Assembly (NCBI GenBank): GCA_016787135.1
Contig: JAEUVK010000195.1
Coordinates: 1-64,000 of the forward strand
Length of the DNA: 64,000 nucleotides
From: Chitinophagaceae bacterium
GTDB taxonomy: Bacteria > Bacteroidota > Bacteroidia > Chitinophagales > Chitinophagaceae
Direction: 5' to 3'
Position 1 is the stretch's first letter. The number at the start of each line of letters is the position of its first letter. A program made the translations under genes and the position numbers. Below the pieces are notes generated by a model. That model was given only the letters and a program-made list of their open reading frames with translations. It was not told where the DNA came from and ran no database searches. Below, one piece after another: positions 51,896 to 61,631 of the stretch.

Positions 51896-52720
51896 ATGCG
51901 ACAACTGTTCCTTTTCCTGACATTGCTCTCATTGTTTTCCTGCACGTCTCTTTCAGAAATGGAAAAGCTTCACAAGGACTTATCCGGGGAATGGCTGATA
52001 CTATATCCGGACCATGACCTGGAAAATGATCATCAAAGAGTACTGTATAGCAAAATGCAGGATTCCATTGTTGGATTAACGGGTTTAAAACTTATCACCC
52101 TGGCCGGGGACGGTTCCTTTACACAGGTTGACAGTCTTCACACAAAGGGGAAATGGGGGCTCACGGCGGAAAAAGTGGTATTTATTGAAAAAGGAGGAAA
52201 AGGTTTTGAAAATTTCAGTGCAAAGTTCACAGCCTATGAAAAAGGAATACTGAAGATGACAGAATATGTCCCCGCAGAAGGAGAGAAGATCAAACTGATC
52301 TGGCACCTGAAGAAGATAAAAGACCGTGATGCTGAAAAACTTTTCAGTGACGAAAGTAATAGCTGGAGGAAGTATCCCGGAAAAACAGAGACCGAAAGAG
52401 AAATAAAACTACGTTTATCGAGGATGCTTTCTTTTTATGCTGATTATTATTCGCTGGTCACTAAAGAATCCAGCTTCTTTGTTCCGACAAGGGTCATTCT
52501 TCCTTTCCGGTTTTATCAGCATGCCATCGGTATGAAGGATTTTGATACAGCAAGTGCTTTTTCAAAACTATTTTACGATAAACAACAGGCGGAAGATGCT
52601 CACCGGTATCTTTCTGTCTCTATCCGTAAACTGCGGAATGATTTTCCGTCCATGGAAAATTATGTAGAAGAGTATGCTGCGTTCATGAAAAAAATGTCAG
52701 CAGATATCGCAACAGAATGA
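51896..52720 (+). CDS. hypothetical lipoprotein with lipocalin-like front
   Basis: About 274 residues from MRQLFLFLTLLSLFSCTSL, a lipoprotein signal. Residues 25-140 read as a lipocalin-like beta barrel (LSGEWLILYPDHDLEND, GDGSFTQVDSLHTKGKWGL, FTAYEKGILKMTEYV). Residues 150-274 are helical and charged. Family uncertain. If the TATATTTG box is the promoter, the mRNA would be nearly leaderless. Its stop abuts the stop of the convergent VOC gene with no spacer. Confidence 0.6.
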   Translation: MRQLFLFLTLLSLFSCTSLSEMEKLHKDLSGEWLILYPDHDLENDHQRVLYSKMQDSIVGLTGLKLITLAGDGSFTQVDSLHTKGKWGLTAEKVVFIEKGGKGFENFSAKFTAYEKGILKMTEYVPAEGEKIKLIWHLKKIKDRDAEKLFSDESNSWRKYPGKTETEREIKLRLSRMLSFYADYYSLVTKESSFFVPTRVILPFRFYQHAIGMKDFDTASAFSKLFYDKQQAEDAHRYLSVSIRKLRNDFPSMENYVEEYAAFMKKMSADIATE

Positions 52721-53086
52721 TCAGCGGCTTATGTCATGACCGAATTGGAGGATGTACCCGTTACAATCCCTTATAGCAAATTCCCTCATGCCGTATTCAA
52801 AGTCTTCGATTGGGTAAAGTATATCGGCTTTGTCCTTTAAAAAACCCCACCAGGCATCAGCATCTTCTGTCCGAATGTACAGTGAGCCGGTGAATACAGG
52901 TTTTTCATACGGTATGTGTATATTGGGTTTTGACAGCATGATCTTTACCTTATGCTTTTCCACCACTCCCCATCCCGTTTCCCCAACATAGTTTCCTTCG
53001 TCAAAACCGAGGGTAGATACATAATAATCAATGGTGGATCTGATATTGTCCACCCACAATATGGGTGTGATCTCTTTTAATTGCAT
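52721..53086 (-). CDS. VOC (glyoxalase/bleomycin resistance) superfamily protein
   Basis: The 121-residue protein has two beta-alpha-beta-beta-beta units: ITPILWVDNIRSTIDYYVST, LGFDEGNYVGETGWGVVEK, then FTGSLYIRTEDADAWWGFL and MREFAIRDCNGYILQFGHD. It is a one-domain VOC protein, likely a homodimer. Ligand or reaction unknown. It is the last gene of a three-gene minus-strand operon after the AlkD-like gene, eight bases apart. Confidence 0.8.
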   Translation of the reverse strand: MQLKEITPILWVDNIRSTIDYYVSTLGFDEGNYVGETGWGVVEKHKVKIMLSKPNIHIPYEKPVFTGSLYIRTEDADAWWGFLKDKADILYPIEDFEYGMREFAIRDCNGYILQFGHDISR

Positions 53087-53094
53087 AGAAGAAT

Positions 53095-53664
53095 TTATTT
53101 GCCTTTGGAAAAATTTCGTTTGATCCAGCTCACCGCTTTCTTTACATAATATTCTTCATTATTTTCCAGTTTCTGTACCAGCTTTCTGATATTGGCATGT
53201 TTGCCTGTATTCCGGGTGTACCATTCCACCATTACCAGGGATAATCGTCTTTGCCAGGGATTCTTTGAACGGCTGAACTGATCAGCGATCCTGAAAATTT
53301 CTGTGTCATGTGTTTTCACAATACCCCGGAGAAATTGCATCCCCAGTCCATCGCAAACCGCCCAGTTATCTATCTTTTTTGAAAACTCTTTGAATAGCTT
53401 CAAGGTCATCGCCGGGTCACTCTTTCCGGTTTTTTCAATGATCTTGATAGCGATGATCTTTTCTTCGAGGGCGCCGGAGTTCCATAGTTCTTTTGCCAGG
53501 TCAAATGAATATGATCTGTATTGCTGGGCCAGCCCGTTGAGCTCAGGCGTTTTTACGCCGTATATCTTTTGTCGGCCAGGCACCATCTTTTCAAAGAAGG
53601 CGGCATTATTCTTATTGCCTTTTTCTGCCAATTTCTTTTGTATCTCTTTAAATGATTGCGACAT
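53095..53664 (-). CDS. AlkD-like DNA alkylation repair protein
   Basis: The 189-residue all-helical HEAT-like repeat protein belongs to the DNA alkylation repair family: KIYGVKTPELNGLAQQY, ELWNSGALEEKIIAIKII, FSKKIDNWAVCDGLG, and SKNPWQRRLSLVMVEWYTR. AlkD-type glycosylases excise bulky or cationic alkylated bases without flipping. The protein is short for AlkD but near the usual length of the Bacteroidota form. It starts two bases after the radical SAM gene ends, which suggests a joint DNA-repair role. Confidence 0.85.
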   Translation of the reverse strand: MSQSFKEIQKKLAEKGNKNNAAFFEKMVPGRQKIYGVKTPELNGLAQQYRSYSFDLAKELWNSGALEEKIIAIKIIEKTGKSDPAMTLKLFKEFSKKIDNWAVCDGLGMQFLRGIVKTHDTEIFRIADQFSRSKNPWQRRLSLVMVEWYTRNTGKHANIRKLVQKLENNEEYYVKKAVSWIKRNFSKGK

Positions 53665-53666
53665 AT

Positions 53667-54557
53667 TTATTCTAAAATTTTGTTCCTGACCGAATATCTT
53701 TCACATATCCTGTCTGCCCTTTCTTTTAGTTCTTTTTGATAGCAAGAGACAGTATAATAATTTGACTCATACAATGAGCTATACTTCGGCAGCAAAGATG
53801 CGTCGTATCGCTGAAGGAATTTATAGAAAAGGGTTTTGCTATCGGCTTTTTCATTACCAAACAATGTCAGTCCGCCTACCAGCACGTAATCGGCATCGTA
53901 TTCATTTGCAGCAAAAATGATCTTATCCAGTTCTTCTTCCGTATCGGAGATAAAAGGCAGAACAGGAATAGCATTTACTCCCGCAAGAAACCCTTCCTGT
54001 TTCAGTTCTTTTAACAATTGCAGCCGTTGCAGCGGGGGTATAGCGCCGGGTTCAAGCATATGGCTTATCGTGTCATCCAAAGATGAAACTGATACAGAGA
54101 GAATGACGCCTCTTTTCAATGTGCTCCCCAGATCTGCAGGTAGGATAGCAGCCTGGTCTATTTCTTTCAATAGCTTAATGTCTCTTTTGATAAGAGCGCA
54201 CTTGGTACTGATAAAAGCCGGGAACCGGTATTTCAGCAACAATCTCAGTATTGTTTCGGTCATCCTGTATTTTTCTTCCTGGTGTATGTAGGCATCTGTA
54301 GCAGAACCGATCCCCACAAAACCGTATTGACCGTTCTTTGCTTTTGCGGCTAATTGCTTTTCTAATATCTCCGGCGCATTTGATTTCACCGCCAGGCCTT
54401 CTGCAAGATTCTCTCCATACTTGCTGCCCCGTATATAGCAATACTGGCAATTGCAACTGCACCCTTCATACGGATTCACAGTATAATCAACCAGGAACCA
54501 GCTATCTCTTTTTTTGAGTTTGTTCAAAACTGTTTTGACCTCTTTTTCCCGTAGCAT
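53667..54557 (-). CDS. radical SAM protein, spore-photoproduct-lyase-like (Rv2578c type)
   Basis: The 296-residue protein binds a 4Fe-4S cluster through CSCNCQYC (CX3CX2C in NPYEGCSCNCQYCYIRGS) and SAM. GIGSATDAYIHQEEKYRMTE and GVILSVSVSSLDD follow, as in the SPL/Rv2578c group, and GVNAIPVLPFISDTEEELD is typical of it. True spore photoproduct lyase carries a later Cys H-donor that I cannot confirm here. It leads an operon with AlkD-like and VOC genes; repair of a DNA lesion is a reasonable inference. Confidence 0.8.
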   Translation of the reverse strand: MLREKEVKTVLNKLKKRDSWFLVDYTVNPYEGCSCNCQYCYIRGSKYGENLAEGLAVKSNAPEILEKQLAAKAKNGQYGFVGIGSATDAYIHQEEKYRMTETILRLLLKYRFPAFISTKCALIKRDIKLLKEIDQAAILPADLGSTLKRGVILSVSVSSLDDTISHMLEPGAIPPLQRLQLLKELKQEGFLAGVNAIPVLPFISDTEEELDKIIFAANEYDADYVLVGGLTLFGNEKADSKTLFYKFLQRYDASLLPKYSSLYESNYYTVSCYQKELKERADRICERYSVRNKILE

Positions 54558-54636
54558 ACGATAAAATTACTGAAAGGAGCACATCGCTATCATAAGTTTA
54601 GAAATGGTTCCCTTAGTTTTGCCTTAAAGCGCTGGT

Positions 54637-55779
54637 ATGAGGTGTCTATTATATTTGATCGGCCTGCTATTACTGACAGGTTGTTCTTCTTCCCGCAGGT
54701 CCGTTGCCGGAAGGGCCGGTTCGGGTATTAAAGAGATACGTTTACTGGGAGAATACATACTGCCTGGTGGAAGGGTATTCAAAGAAACGGTGGTAGGTGG
54801 GTTATCTGGTATAGACTACGATGCCGTCCGTGACCAATATTATATAATCTGCGATGATCCTTCTACCAAAGGACCCGCCCGCTTTTATACTATGAAGATA
54901 CCTGTAAGCGAAAATGGAATTGACAGCGTACAGGTACTTGAAATGACACCTTTACTCGGTCCTGGGGGGAAGACATATACAGATATTACAAAAGATCGTT
55001 TTCACTCTGCTGATGTAGAAGCCATGCGTTATGATGCCAGGCGCGACGAATTGATCTATAGTACCGAGGGTCAGCGTTACATGCGGGATGGCAAACAGGA
55101 ATTGCAGGACCCGCAGATAGTGATCATGGACAGGAGCGGTCATTATAAAGACAGCTTTGCCCTTCCTTCAAATATGCGCATACAGGCTGCGGAGAAAGGA
55201 CCGAGGCATAACAGTGTATTTGAAGGGGTCGGCACGGATAGTGATTACAGCCATGTATATGTCAGTGTAGAGGAACCTATCTATGAGGACGGACAAAGAG
55301 CGGCCGGTGGTGATACTACTGCATGGATAAGGATATTAAAATTCAACCGTAACCTGAAGCAATGTGTGGCCCAATATGCGTATAAGATCGATGCAGTACC
55401 ATATCCTGCTGATCCGCCGGGTGCTTTTAAGATAAATGGTGTTTCTGATATTATGTGTTTAGGCGATGAAAGGTTCATCGTCATTGAAAGGGGATATTCC
55501 ACCGGCCGGTTGCCATCCGATATCCGGGTATACCTGGCGGATGCAAGAGGGGCGGAAGATATCACATCACTGACGTTGAATTCCGGTCACGTAAGAAAGC
55601 CTCTTGCTAAGAAGTTGTTGCTGGATATGAATATACTTGGTCGCTTCATAGATAATATAGAGGGTGTGACCCTGGGCCCTGTATTACCAAATGGCCATAA
55701 AACCCTGCTCTTTGTCAGTGATGATAATTTTGCAGCGAAGCAAAAGACCCAGTTCTTTTTATTTGAAATATTGCCCTGA
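54637..55779 (+). CDS. esterase-like activity of phytase family lipoprotein
   Basis: The 380-residue protein has a lipoprotein signal (LLYLIGLLLLTGC) and the PF13449 beta-propeller: GGLSGIDYDAVRDQYYIICD, FHSADVEAMRYDARRDELIY, NSVFEGVGTDSDYSHVYVSV, GDERFIVIERGYS, IEGVTLGPVLPNGHKTLLFV. The family includes secreted phosphoesterase-like proteins. Activity and substrate are not shown by sequence. It is divergent from the radical SAM operon and 78 bases before penicillin acylase. Confidence 0.8.
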   Translation: MRCLLYLIGLLLLTGCSSSRRSVAGRAGSGIKEIRLLGEYILPGGRVFKETVVGGLSGIDYDAVRDQYYIICDDPSTKGPARFYTMKIPVSENGIDSVQVLEMTPLLGPGGKTYTDITKDRFHSADVEAMRYDARRDELIYSTEGQRYMRDGKQELQDPQIVIMDRSGHYKDSFALPSNMRIQAAEKGPRHNSVFEGVGTDSDYSHVYVSVEEPIYEDGQRAAGGDTTAWIRILKFNRNLKQCVAQYAYKIDAVPYPADPPGAFKINGVSDIMCLGDERFIVIERGYSTGRLPSDIRVYLADARGAEDITSLTLNSGHVRKPLAKKLLLDMNILGRFIDNIEGVTLGPVLPNGHKTLLFVSDDNFAAKQKTQFFLFEILP

Positions 55780-55857
55780 AAATGTTCATGCAATGTTTGA
55801 AATTTATTCTTTTGGTTTTACCTGATTTTTATATCTTTCAACGATATATTTCTGCTT

Positions 55858-58308
55858 ATGAGAGTTATTCCTTTCATTACTTCTGCCGTCATCACTACCG
55901 GACTTGTATGGGCGTTGAATAAACCCTGGGGAAAAACAGTGCCTATGCCCATGGGTAAATTCTTAAGCCCGCAGCATGGGTTCTGGCAAAATGCCGAAGC
56001 TTCCGGGTACGACTATAATGCTGATCTGAAATTTCCCGATCTCAAAGGCAATGCATCTGTTTATTTGGATGAACGCCTGGTGCCGCACATTTTTGCCGAG
56101 AATGATGAAGACCTGTATTTCCTGCAAGGGTATATTCACGCAAAGTTCCGCCTCTTCCAGATGGACCTGCAGACAAAGGCCGCTGAAGGAAGGGCCAGTG
56201 AGATAGCCGGTCCGGTTGCTGTGAATTTTGACAAAGAGCAAAGAAGGCTTGGAATGCGGTATGCAGCAGAGAATGCAGTAAAAGAAACAGAAAAGGATCC
56301 TGTTTCCCTTGCCATGTTTACGGCATATACGAAAGGAGTTAATGCCTATATCCATTCATTGAAAGAAAGCGAGATACCGGTTGAGTATAAACTTTTAAAT
56401 AGTAAGCCGGAGGAATGGAGCAATATCCGCACGGCATTGCTCCTGAAAATGATGGCCAAGATGCTGAGTTCAGGAACAGAAAATGACCTGTCTTATACCA
56501 ACGCAAAAAGTATTTTTGGTTATGATGCATTTAAGAAGATATACCCGCAGGTCCCCGATTCACTGGTACCGATCGTCCCAAAAGGTACGATCTTCGATAC
56601 GGCAGGTATCGTTCCGGTAAAACCCGCCACTGCCGATTCATTGTACTTTGGCAAAAAGGATACGATGATGGTCGCAGAGATATCAAAGCCTGATAAAAAT
56701 AACGGCAGCAACAACTGGGTGGTAGCCGGCAGTAAAACACTGGATGGGGCGCCCATACTTTGTAATGACCCGCACCTGGAATTGTCGCTGCCTTCTATCT
56801 GGTTTGAATTGCAGTTGTCAACACCTACAAGTAATGTGTATGGTGTTTCATTGCCGGGTAGCCCGTTCGTGATCATTGGATTCAATGATAGCATTGCATG
56901 GGGAGTAACCAATGCACAGCGTGATGTCAAGGATTATTTTGAAATAAAATTCAAAGATGCTTCCAGAAAGGAATACTGGTTCAACGGGAAGTGGGAGCCT
57001 GCAACGATCAGGCATGAAGAGATCAAAGTGAAGGGAGGGGAGACCGTTTATGATACAGTGGCCTATACAGCTTTCGGCCCTGTGCTGTTTGATGAAAGTT
57101 TTTCCAATCCTCTGTCCAATAAAAGATCATTGGCCATACGGTGGACGGCACATGAAGGAAGCAACGAAGGGTTTACTTTTTATAAACTGAACCGGGCAAA
57201 GAACTATGCTGATTATGCGGATGCTATTAAAACGTTTCAATGTCCCGGTCAGAATTTTGTATTTGCATCAAAGACCGGTGATATTGCCATCTGGCAGCAG
57301 GGAAAATTCCCGGCAAGATGGGAAGGTCAGGGTATATATGTTATGCCGGGTGAAGATGACAGTTATAACTGGCAGGGTTTTATTCCACAGGCAGAGAACC
57401 CTCATGCAAAAAACCCCGTAAGAGGATTTTTGGAAAGCGCCAACCAGCGGCCTGTTGATTCCACCTATCCTTATTTTATTCCCGGTAGCTATATCACGCC
57501 AAGAGGGGTGTCTATCGAACATTTCTTATCCGGTATGAATGGGATCACAGTAACTGATATGATGAAACTGCAGGGTAACTATTTCAATTCGCTGGCAGAT
57601 GATGCTGTACCCATTTTGCTGAAATATGTAAATGAAAGTGAATTGAACACGGAGGCACGTAAGTACATAGATATCGTCAAAGCATGGAACCTGGAGGCTG
57701 ATCCGGCTTCCAAAGGGCAAACGATCTATCAATGCTGGTGGGATAGCCTGGAGTCAGCGATATGGAGAGACGATATTTCCAAAACAGATCCTATGTCGCC
57801 CTGGCCGGAAGAGCAGACAACAATGGAGCTGCTGGCACGGGATTCATCTTCGTTGAAGTATATAGACAATGTGAATACGCCGGAAGTAGAAACGTTGAGT
57901 GGTGTGGTTACTTCGGCGTTGAATAAAGTGGCAGCCGATCTGGTCATAAAAGAAGCAGAAGGGAAATTAGAATGGGGTAAATTCAAAAACCCTTCGATCT
58001 ATCACCTGATCAAAGACGGACTACCTGCTTTTGCAAGAAAGGGCTTGAATGTGGGCGGAAATGGCAATATCATTAATGCGGTCACACATAGTCACGGTCC
58101 AAGCTGGCGTATGATCGTTCACCTGGTTTCTGAAACGGAAGCATATGGTGTATATCCTGCAGGACAAAGCGGAAATCCCGGCAGTAAGTATTATGACAAC
58201 TTTGTGGATACATGGGTGAAAGGGGAGTATTACAAATTATGGGTGATGAAAGCATCTGAAGCGGCGGATAAGAAAGTGAAATGGGTGATGAAGTTCGGAA
58301 AGGGGTAA
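55858..58308 (+). CDS. penicillin acylase family (Ntn) hydrolase
   Basis: This 816-residue precursor has an N-terminal signal or anchor. The alpha chain part has YFLQGYIHAKFRLFQMDLQ and AEGRASEIAG. Autocleavage should occur before Ser284 in NNGSNNWVVAG, freeing the catalytic Ser of the beta chain. The beta chain has NDPHLELSLPSIWFELQL, GSPFVIIGFNDSIAWGVTN and a C-terminal part with THSHGPSWRMIVHLV. These periplasmic enzymes cleave amides such as acyl-homoserine lactones, cyclic lipopeptides or beta-lactams. The substrate is unknown. Confidence 0.9.
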   Translation: MRVIPFITSAVITTGLVWALNKPWGKTVPMPMGKFLSPQHGFWQNAEASGYDYNADLKFPDLKGNASVYLDERLVPHIFAENDEDLYFLQGYIHAKFRLFQMDLQTKAAEGRASEIAGPVAVNFDKEQRRLGMRYAAENAVKETEKDPVSLAMFTAYTKGVNAYIHSLKESEIPVEYKLLNSKPEEWSNIRTALLLKMMAKMLSSGTENDLSYTNAKSIFGYDAFKKIYPQVPDSLVPIVPKGTIFDTAGIVPVKPATADSLYFGKKDTMMVAEISKPDKNNGSNNWVVAGSKTLDGAPILCNDPHLELSLPSIWFELQLSTPTSNVYGVSLPGSPFVIIGFNDSIAWGVTNAQRDVKDYFEIKFKDASRKEYWFNGKWEPATIRHEEIKVKGGETVYDTVAYTAFGPVLFDESFSNPLSNKRSLAIRWTAHEGSNEGFTFYKLNRAKNYADYADAIKTFQCPGQNFVFASKTGDIAIWQQGKFPARWEGQGIYVMPGEDDSYNWQGFIPQAENPHAKNPVRGFLESANQRPVDSTYPYFIPGSYITPRGVSIEHFLSGMNGITVTDMMKLQGNYFNSLADDAVPILLKYVNESELNTEARKYIDIVKAWNLEADPASKGQTIYQCWWDSLESAIWRDDISKTDPMSPWPEEQTTMELLARDSSSLKYIDNVNTPEVETLSGVVTSALNKVAADLVIKEAEGKLEWGKFKNPSIYHLIKDGLPAFARKGLNVGGNGNIINAVTHSHGPSWRMIVHLVSETEAYGVYPAGQSGNPGSKYYDNFVDTWVKGEYYKLWVMKASEAADKKVKWVMKFGKG

Positions 58309-58363
58309 ATGCAAAACGCAGAATGCTGAGTTATATTCTGGTCTAAAATAATAATCAAATAAA

Positions 58364-58708
58364 ATGAAATTCATTGTTGCAATAGTATTGACAGCTTTCC
58401 TGGCATTTTCCGGGGGGCTTTGGTTTGATTGGTGGAGTGTGGCTGTAGCTGCTTTTATCATTGCCTTACTGGTACACCAGAAAGCGGGCAAGGCATTCTT
58501 TGCCGGCTTTCTCGGCGTTTTTATTCTATGGGGGGCATTTGCCTGGTGGATAGATATGAAGAATGAAAGCATATTGTCTAAAAAGATCGCGGCGACATTA
58601 CCACTTGGCGGGAATGTCATATTACTTATTCTTCTTACTGCATTTGTGGGTGCATTGGTGGCGGGTTTTGGAGCGATGAGCGGCAGCTATCTGAGGAGCA
58701 GTAAGTAA
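58364..58708 (+). CDS. small membrane protein, three or four segments
   Basis: The 114-residue hydrophobic protein has segments FIVAIVLTAFLAFSGGLWF, SVAVAAFIIALLV, FFAGFLGVFILWGAFAWWI and VILLILLTAFVGALVAGFGA. The last ends with MSGSYLR. No family recognised. It follows the penicillin acylase gene by 55 bases and ends at a strong terminator, so the two may be co-transcribed. Confidence 0.65.
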   Translation: MKFIVAIVLTAFLAFSGGLWFDWWSVAVAAFIIALLVHQKAGKAFFAGFLGVFILWGAFAWWIDMKNESILSKKIAATLPLGGNVILLILLTAFVGALVAGFGAMSGSYLRSSK

Positions 58709-58732
58709 TATTAACTAAAAAAATAGAATAGT

Positions 58733-58765
58733 AATGGCAGGCAGAAGTCCTGCCATTTGTTTTTT
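58733..58765 (+). terminator. Rho-independent terminator
   Basis: The stem AATGGCAGG/CCTGCCATT with loop CAGAAGT is followed by TGTTTTTT, 25 bases after the small membrane protein gene. Confidence 0.85.
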
Positions 58766-59022
58766 AAAATTTTCATAGTTATCACATCTCATCCATTTTC
58801 CTGCACAGTTCATACACTGCCCGGTTGATTTTTTCTTTTATCATCATTTAGTTTGCGGGCTGTTTTAAAAACCAAAACTGGTCGTAACGCAGTATTGTAT
58901 TATATAGAGTAAAGATTTTTCACAATAACGGGTAGGCCATATCCTTTTTCGGGCAGGCAATATTAGTCCCTGTCCGGCGAGATTTGTTCCTGTTACCTTA
59001 ACCTTTAAACCTGTTCTTACTT

Positions 59023-59991
59023 ATGCGAAAATTTTTGAAATTTCTTAAATGGACGGGAATCGTCATCTTATCGGCCCTCCTCATTTTGTACATCACTATT
59101 GAATTGCGGCAAAACCGGAAATTCGATGCGCCTTATCCTGCTGTCAGGTCAACAGATGACAGCACCGTTATTGCAAGAGGCAAAGCACTTGTGTATGGAC
59201 CTGCACATTGCGCCAATTGCCATGCTCCTAAAGAAATGGAAGAGCAGGTGAATAAGGGTATCGAGACTCCCTTATCCGGCGGGTTCGTTTTTGATCTGCC
59301 GATCGGCAAGATCTATTCAAAGAACATTACGCCGGATGCCACTGGTATCGGGAACATGACCGATGCAGAAGTGGCAAGAGCATTACGCTATGGTGTACGC
59401 AAGGATGGCCGTGCTTTATTTGATTTCATGCCTTTTCACAATACCAGTGATGAAGACCTTACTGCCATCATTTCTTACCTGCGCCACCAGCCGGCAGTAA
59501 AGAATGAAGTGCCTGAGAATAAAATGAACATTATTGGCAAAGCTGTAAGTGCATTTATGCTCAAGCCAGTCGGTCCTGCCGGTGAAGCGCCTGTTTCAAT
59601 TAAAAGGGATACTACAGCCTTATACGGCCAGTATCTTGCCAATAATGTAGCGAACTGCCGCGGCTGTCATACCAACAGGGACCTGATGACGGGGGCATTC
59701 ATAGGAGAAGACTTTGCAGGCGGCCTTGAGATGGATACACCTACTGATTCAGGAACCTATTATATCGTTACGCCTAACCTGACACCGGATAGCGAAACAG
59801 GGAGGATAAAAGGCTGGTCGCAAAAACAATTTATTGACCGTTTCAGAATGGGCAGAATTGTAAAGCAAACCCATATGCCATGGGGGCCCTTCGGCCGTAT
59901 GAGTGATGATGAATTAAAAGCGATCTATAACTACCTGCAAACAGTGAAACCGGTTCGTAATGCAGTGAGGGCAGGGGCTTATAAAAAATAA
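59023..59991 (+). CDS. membrane-anchored di-heme cytochrome c
   Basis: The 322-residue protein has one N-terminal membrane helix (FLKWTGIVILSALLILYITI) and two class I cytochrome c domains. Heme sites are CANCH (ALVYGPAHCANCHAPKE) and CRGCH (LANNVANCRGCHTNRD). Each domain ends with an ALRYGVRKDGRALFDFMPF- or RMGRIVKQTHMPWGPFGRM-type segment holding the Met ligand. It resembles the cytochrome subunit of alcohol or gluconate dehydrogenases. No such dehydrogenase is adjacent; the PQQ-type enzyme at 2359 is a conceivable distant partner, as speculation only. Confidence 0.88.
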   Translation: MRKFLKFLKWTGIVILSALLILYITIELRQNRKFDAPYPAVRSTDDSTVIARGKALVYGPAHCANCHAPKEMEEQVNKGIETPLSGGFVFDLPIGKIYSKNITPDATGIGNMTDAEVARALRYGVRKDGRALFDFMPFHNTSDEDLTAIISYLRHQPAVKNEVPENKMNIIGKAVSAFMLKPVGPAGEAPVSIKRDTTALYGQYLANNVANCRGCHTNRDLMTGAFIGEDFAGGLEMDTPTDSGTYYIVTPNLTPDSETGRIKGWSQKQFIDRFRMGRIVKQTHMPWGPFGRMSDDELKAIYNYLQTVKPVRNAVRAGAYKK

Positions 59992-60021
59992 TAAATAAGG
60001 GAATGTATAAACAGCCTTAAA

Positions 60022-60059
60022 GTTACAGCCTGCAATAGATGCAGGCTGTAACTTTTTTT
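60022..60059 (+). terminator. strong Rho-independent terminator of cytochrome gene
   Basis: The 12-bp perfect stem GTTACAGCCTGC/GCAGGCTGTAAC with loop AATAGAT is followed by seven T. Confidence 0.9.
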
Positions 60060-60689
60060 CAGCACAATATAGGTAAAGCCAGGGTATTTATCCGTCCAAT
60101 GATATCAATATAAGCGACGTTAATTGCTATGCTCAGTTCTTGCAGAATGTCCTGGCCGGATTATTGATAAAGGGAGTATCGAAGAAAACAAGCAGCGCCT
60201 TTCGCCAAACATCATTCACTCTCCCGATCGAAATGACCTCCTGCAGGTACCGGCACCTTTTTTTATAATCTATATTCTCCAGTATGAATTGAAGGGCTAA
60301 CTTTTTTGTCACAGGTGTTGATGTAGTACGGATCATCGTGCAGAATTTCTCAATAAGCGGTAAAAATTATGCCGCACTGCCTGTTTGCCGAAAAAGATAT
60401 TAACATCACCACAAGTATATCGATAGGTATATACAATCCATGACCAAATGCAGGTGACCTGCCTTTGGGAAAGGGCAGGTTCATTTATAAACGAGAGAAG
60501 ATAAGCCTGACCGCCGTTTATCATTTCATTTGATGCACAACTTTAAGATGCTGAAAGATCAATGACGGGTCAGAGCCATTGAGATATAAAATTAAGGCAG
60601 CACTCCCGTTCATGCCGGTCTTTTCTCAATTCACCCGTTTCTGTTCTTTTTTGCCCGGTAATAGCTGCAGCTTTAACGAAAAGAAATTT
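60060..60689. other. 630-base stretch without a convincing gene
   Basis: Two overlapping minus-strand frames (60133-60336, 67 codons; 60333-60524, 63 codons) start with ATG but show no family signal, signal peptide or membrane segment. They may be remnants of one decayed gene or chance frames. A short GC-rich inverted piece (CAGGTGACCTGCC near 60450) is present. No RNA gene recognised. Confidence 0.4.
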
Positions 60690-61508
60690 ATGCGGGCAAA
60701 ATGTCTGTGGCAGGTGATTACAGTTACTTTACTCTTATTGTCTTGTAAAAAGGAACAAACTCCGGTAGTCGTTCCGCCGCCGGTGGAAAAACCGGTATTA
60801 CTGAAAGATATCGTGATCCCCAATCTGCCGTCTCCCTATTATCATTTTGAGTATAATACAACAGGTGATATCACTGCTGTGTCTTTTGCGTCGGGGCTCA
60901 GGATGTATGATGTGTTGCGTAGTGATAACAGGATCAGTGAAGTGAGGAATAATACGGCTGTCAATAAGGACAGGTTGCAATACATCTATGACAACACTGG
61001 TAAAGTTAGTACAGTAAAGTATATCAATGAAGCAGGGACTGAATTCAGAAGATGTTTTCTTACTTATACGGGAGGACAGCTTCGCCTGATAGAATGGGAA
61101 AGGAAATTAAATCCGGGTTTTGCCATGGAGCGTAGTATAGCATTTGTTTACCAGGCCGATGGAAACGTTCTGGAGATCACGGATCATTTGTTCCCGGTTC
61201 CGGGACAAAATGAAGCAACGTATGTCAACCGGTTTGAGCAATACGATGATAAGGTCAATACAGATGGGTTCAGTCTTATTCATGATCAGAACGATCATCT
61301 TTTGCTGCTGCCGGGAGTTCAGTGGCAAAAGAACAATCCGGGAAAGGTGATACATAACGGGAACGGTGGCGGGTACGCTATTGATTATACTTACACCTAT
61401 AATGACAGAAAAGCGCCATTGACCAGGACAGGCGATGCCATTTTCACCGGCGGGCCAAATGCGGGGCAGCGATGGCAGACCAGTGCAACATATAGCTACT
61501 ACCCGTGA
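60690..61508 (+). CDS. lipoprotein with YD/RHS-like repeats
   Basis: About 272 residues from MRAKCLWQVITVTLLLLSC, a lipoprotein signal (LLLLSC); the open frame upstream adds 37 residues that spoil it. The mature part starts with a Pro/Val linker and then has YD-repeat-like strands: YHFEYNTTGDITAVSF, LQYIYDNTGKVSTVKYI, IAFVYQADGNVLEITD, YTYTYNDRKAPLTR. Such repeats form spiral beta shells in RHS-type proteins, but this is a small surface lipoprotein, not a toxin carrier. Function unknown. Confidence 0.7.
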   Translation: MRAKCLWQVITVTLLLLSCKKEQTPVVVPPPVEKPVLLKDIVIPNLPSPYYHFEYNTTGDITAVSFASGLRMYDVLRSDNRISEVRNNTAVNKDRLQYIYDNTGKVSTVKYINEAGTEFRRCFLTYTGGQLRLIEWERKLNPGFAMERSIAFVYQADGNVLEITDHLFPVPGQNEATYVNRFEQYDDKVNTDGFSLIHDQNDHLLLLPGVQWQKNNPGKVIHNGNGGGYAIDYTYTYNDRKAPLTRTGDAIFTGGPNAGQRWQTSATYSYYP

Positions 61509-61631
61509 CCGGGAGTGCAGGTTGAGACGGGAAAAAGTCACTTTCTTTTTCAGAATTCCTTAAACGGTAAATACAAAATCATTTAATGAGGATTGCCCTT
61601 AATTTTGTCTTGTCACCGTCAACGGAACTGC

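Noticed and set aside
60133..60524. Two overlapping minus-strand frames of 63-67 codons
   Set aside because: No conserved motif, signal peptide or ribosome-binding site; kept only as a note on the gene-free stretch.
60690..61508. YD-repeat lipoprotein as an RHS toxin
   Set aside because: Far too short, no C-terminal toxin domain, no immunity gene.
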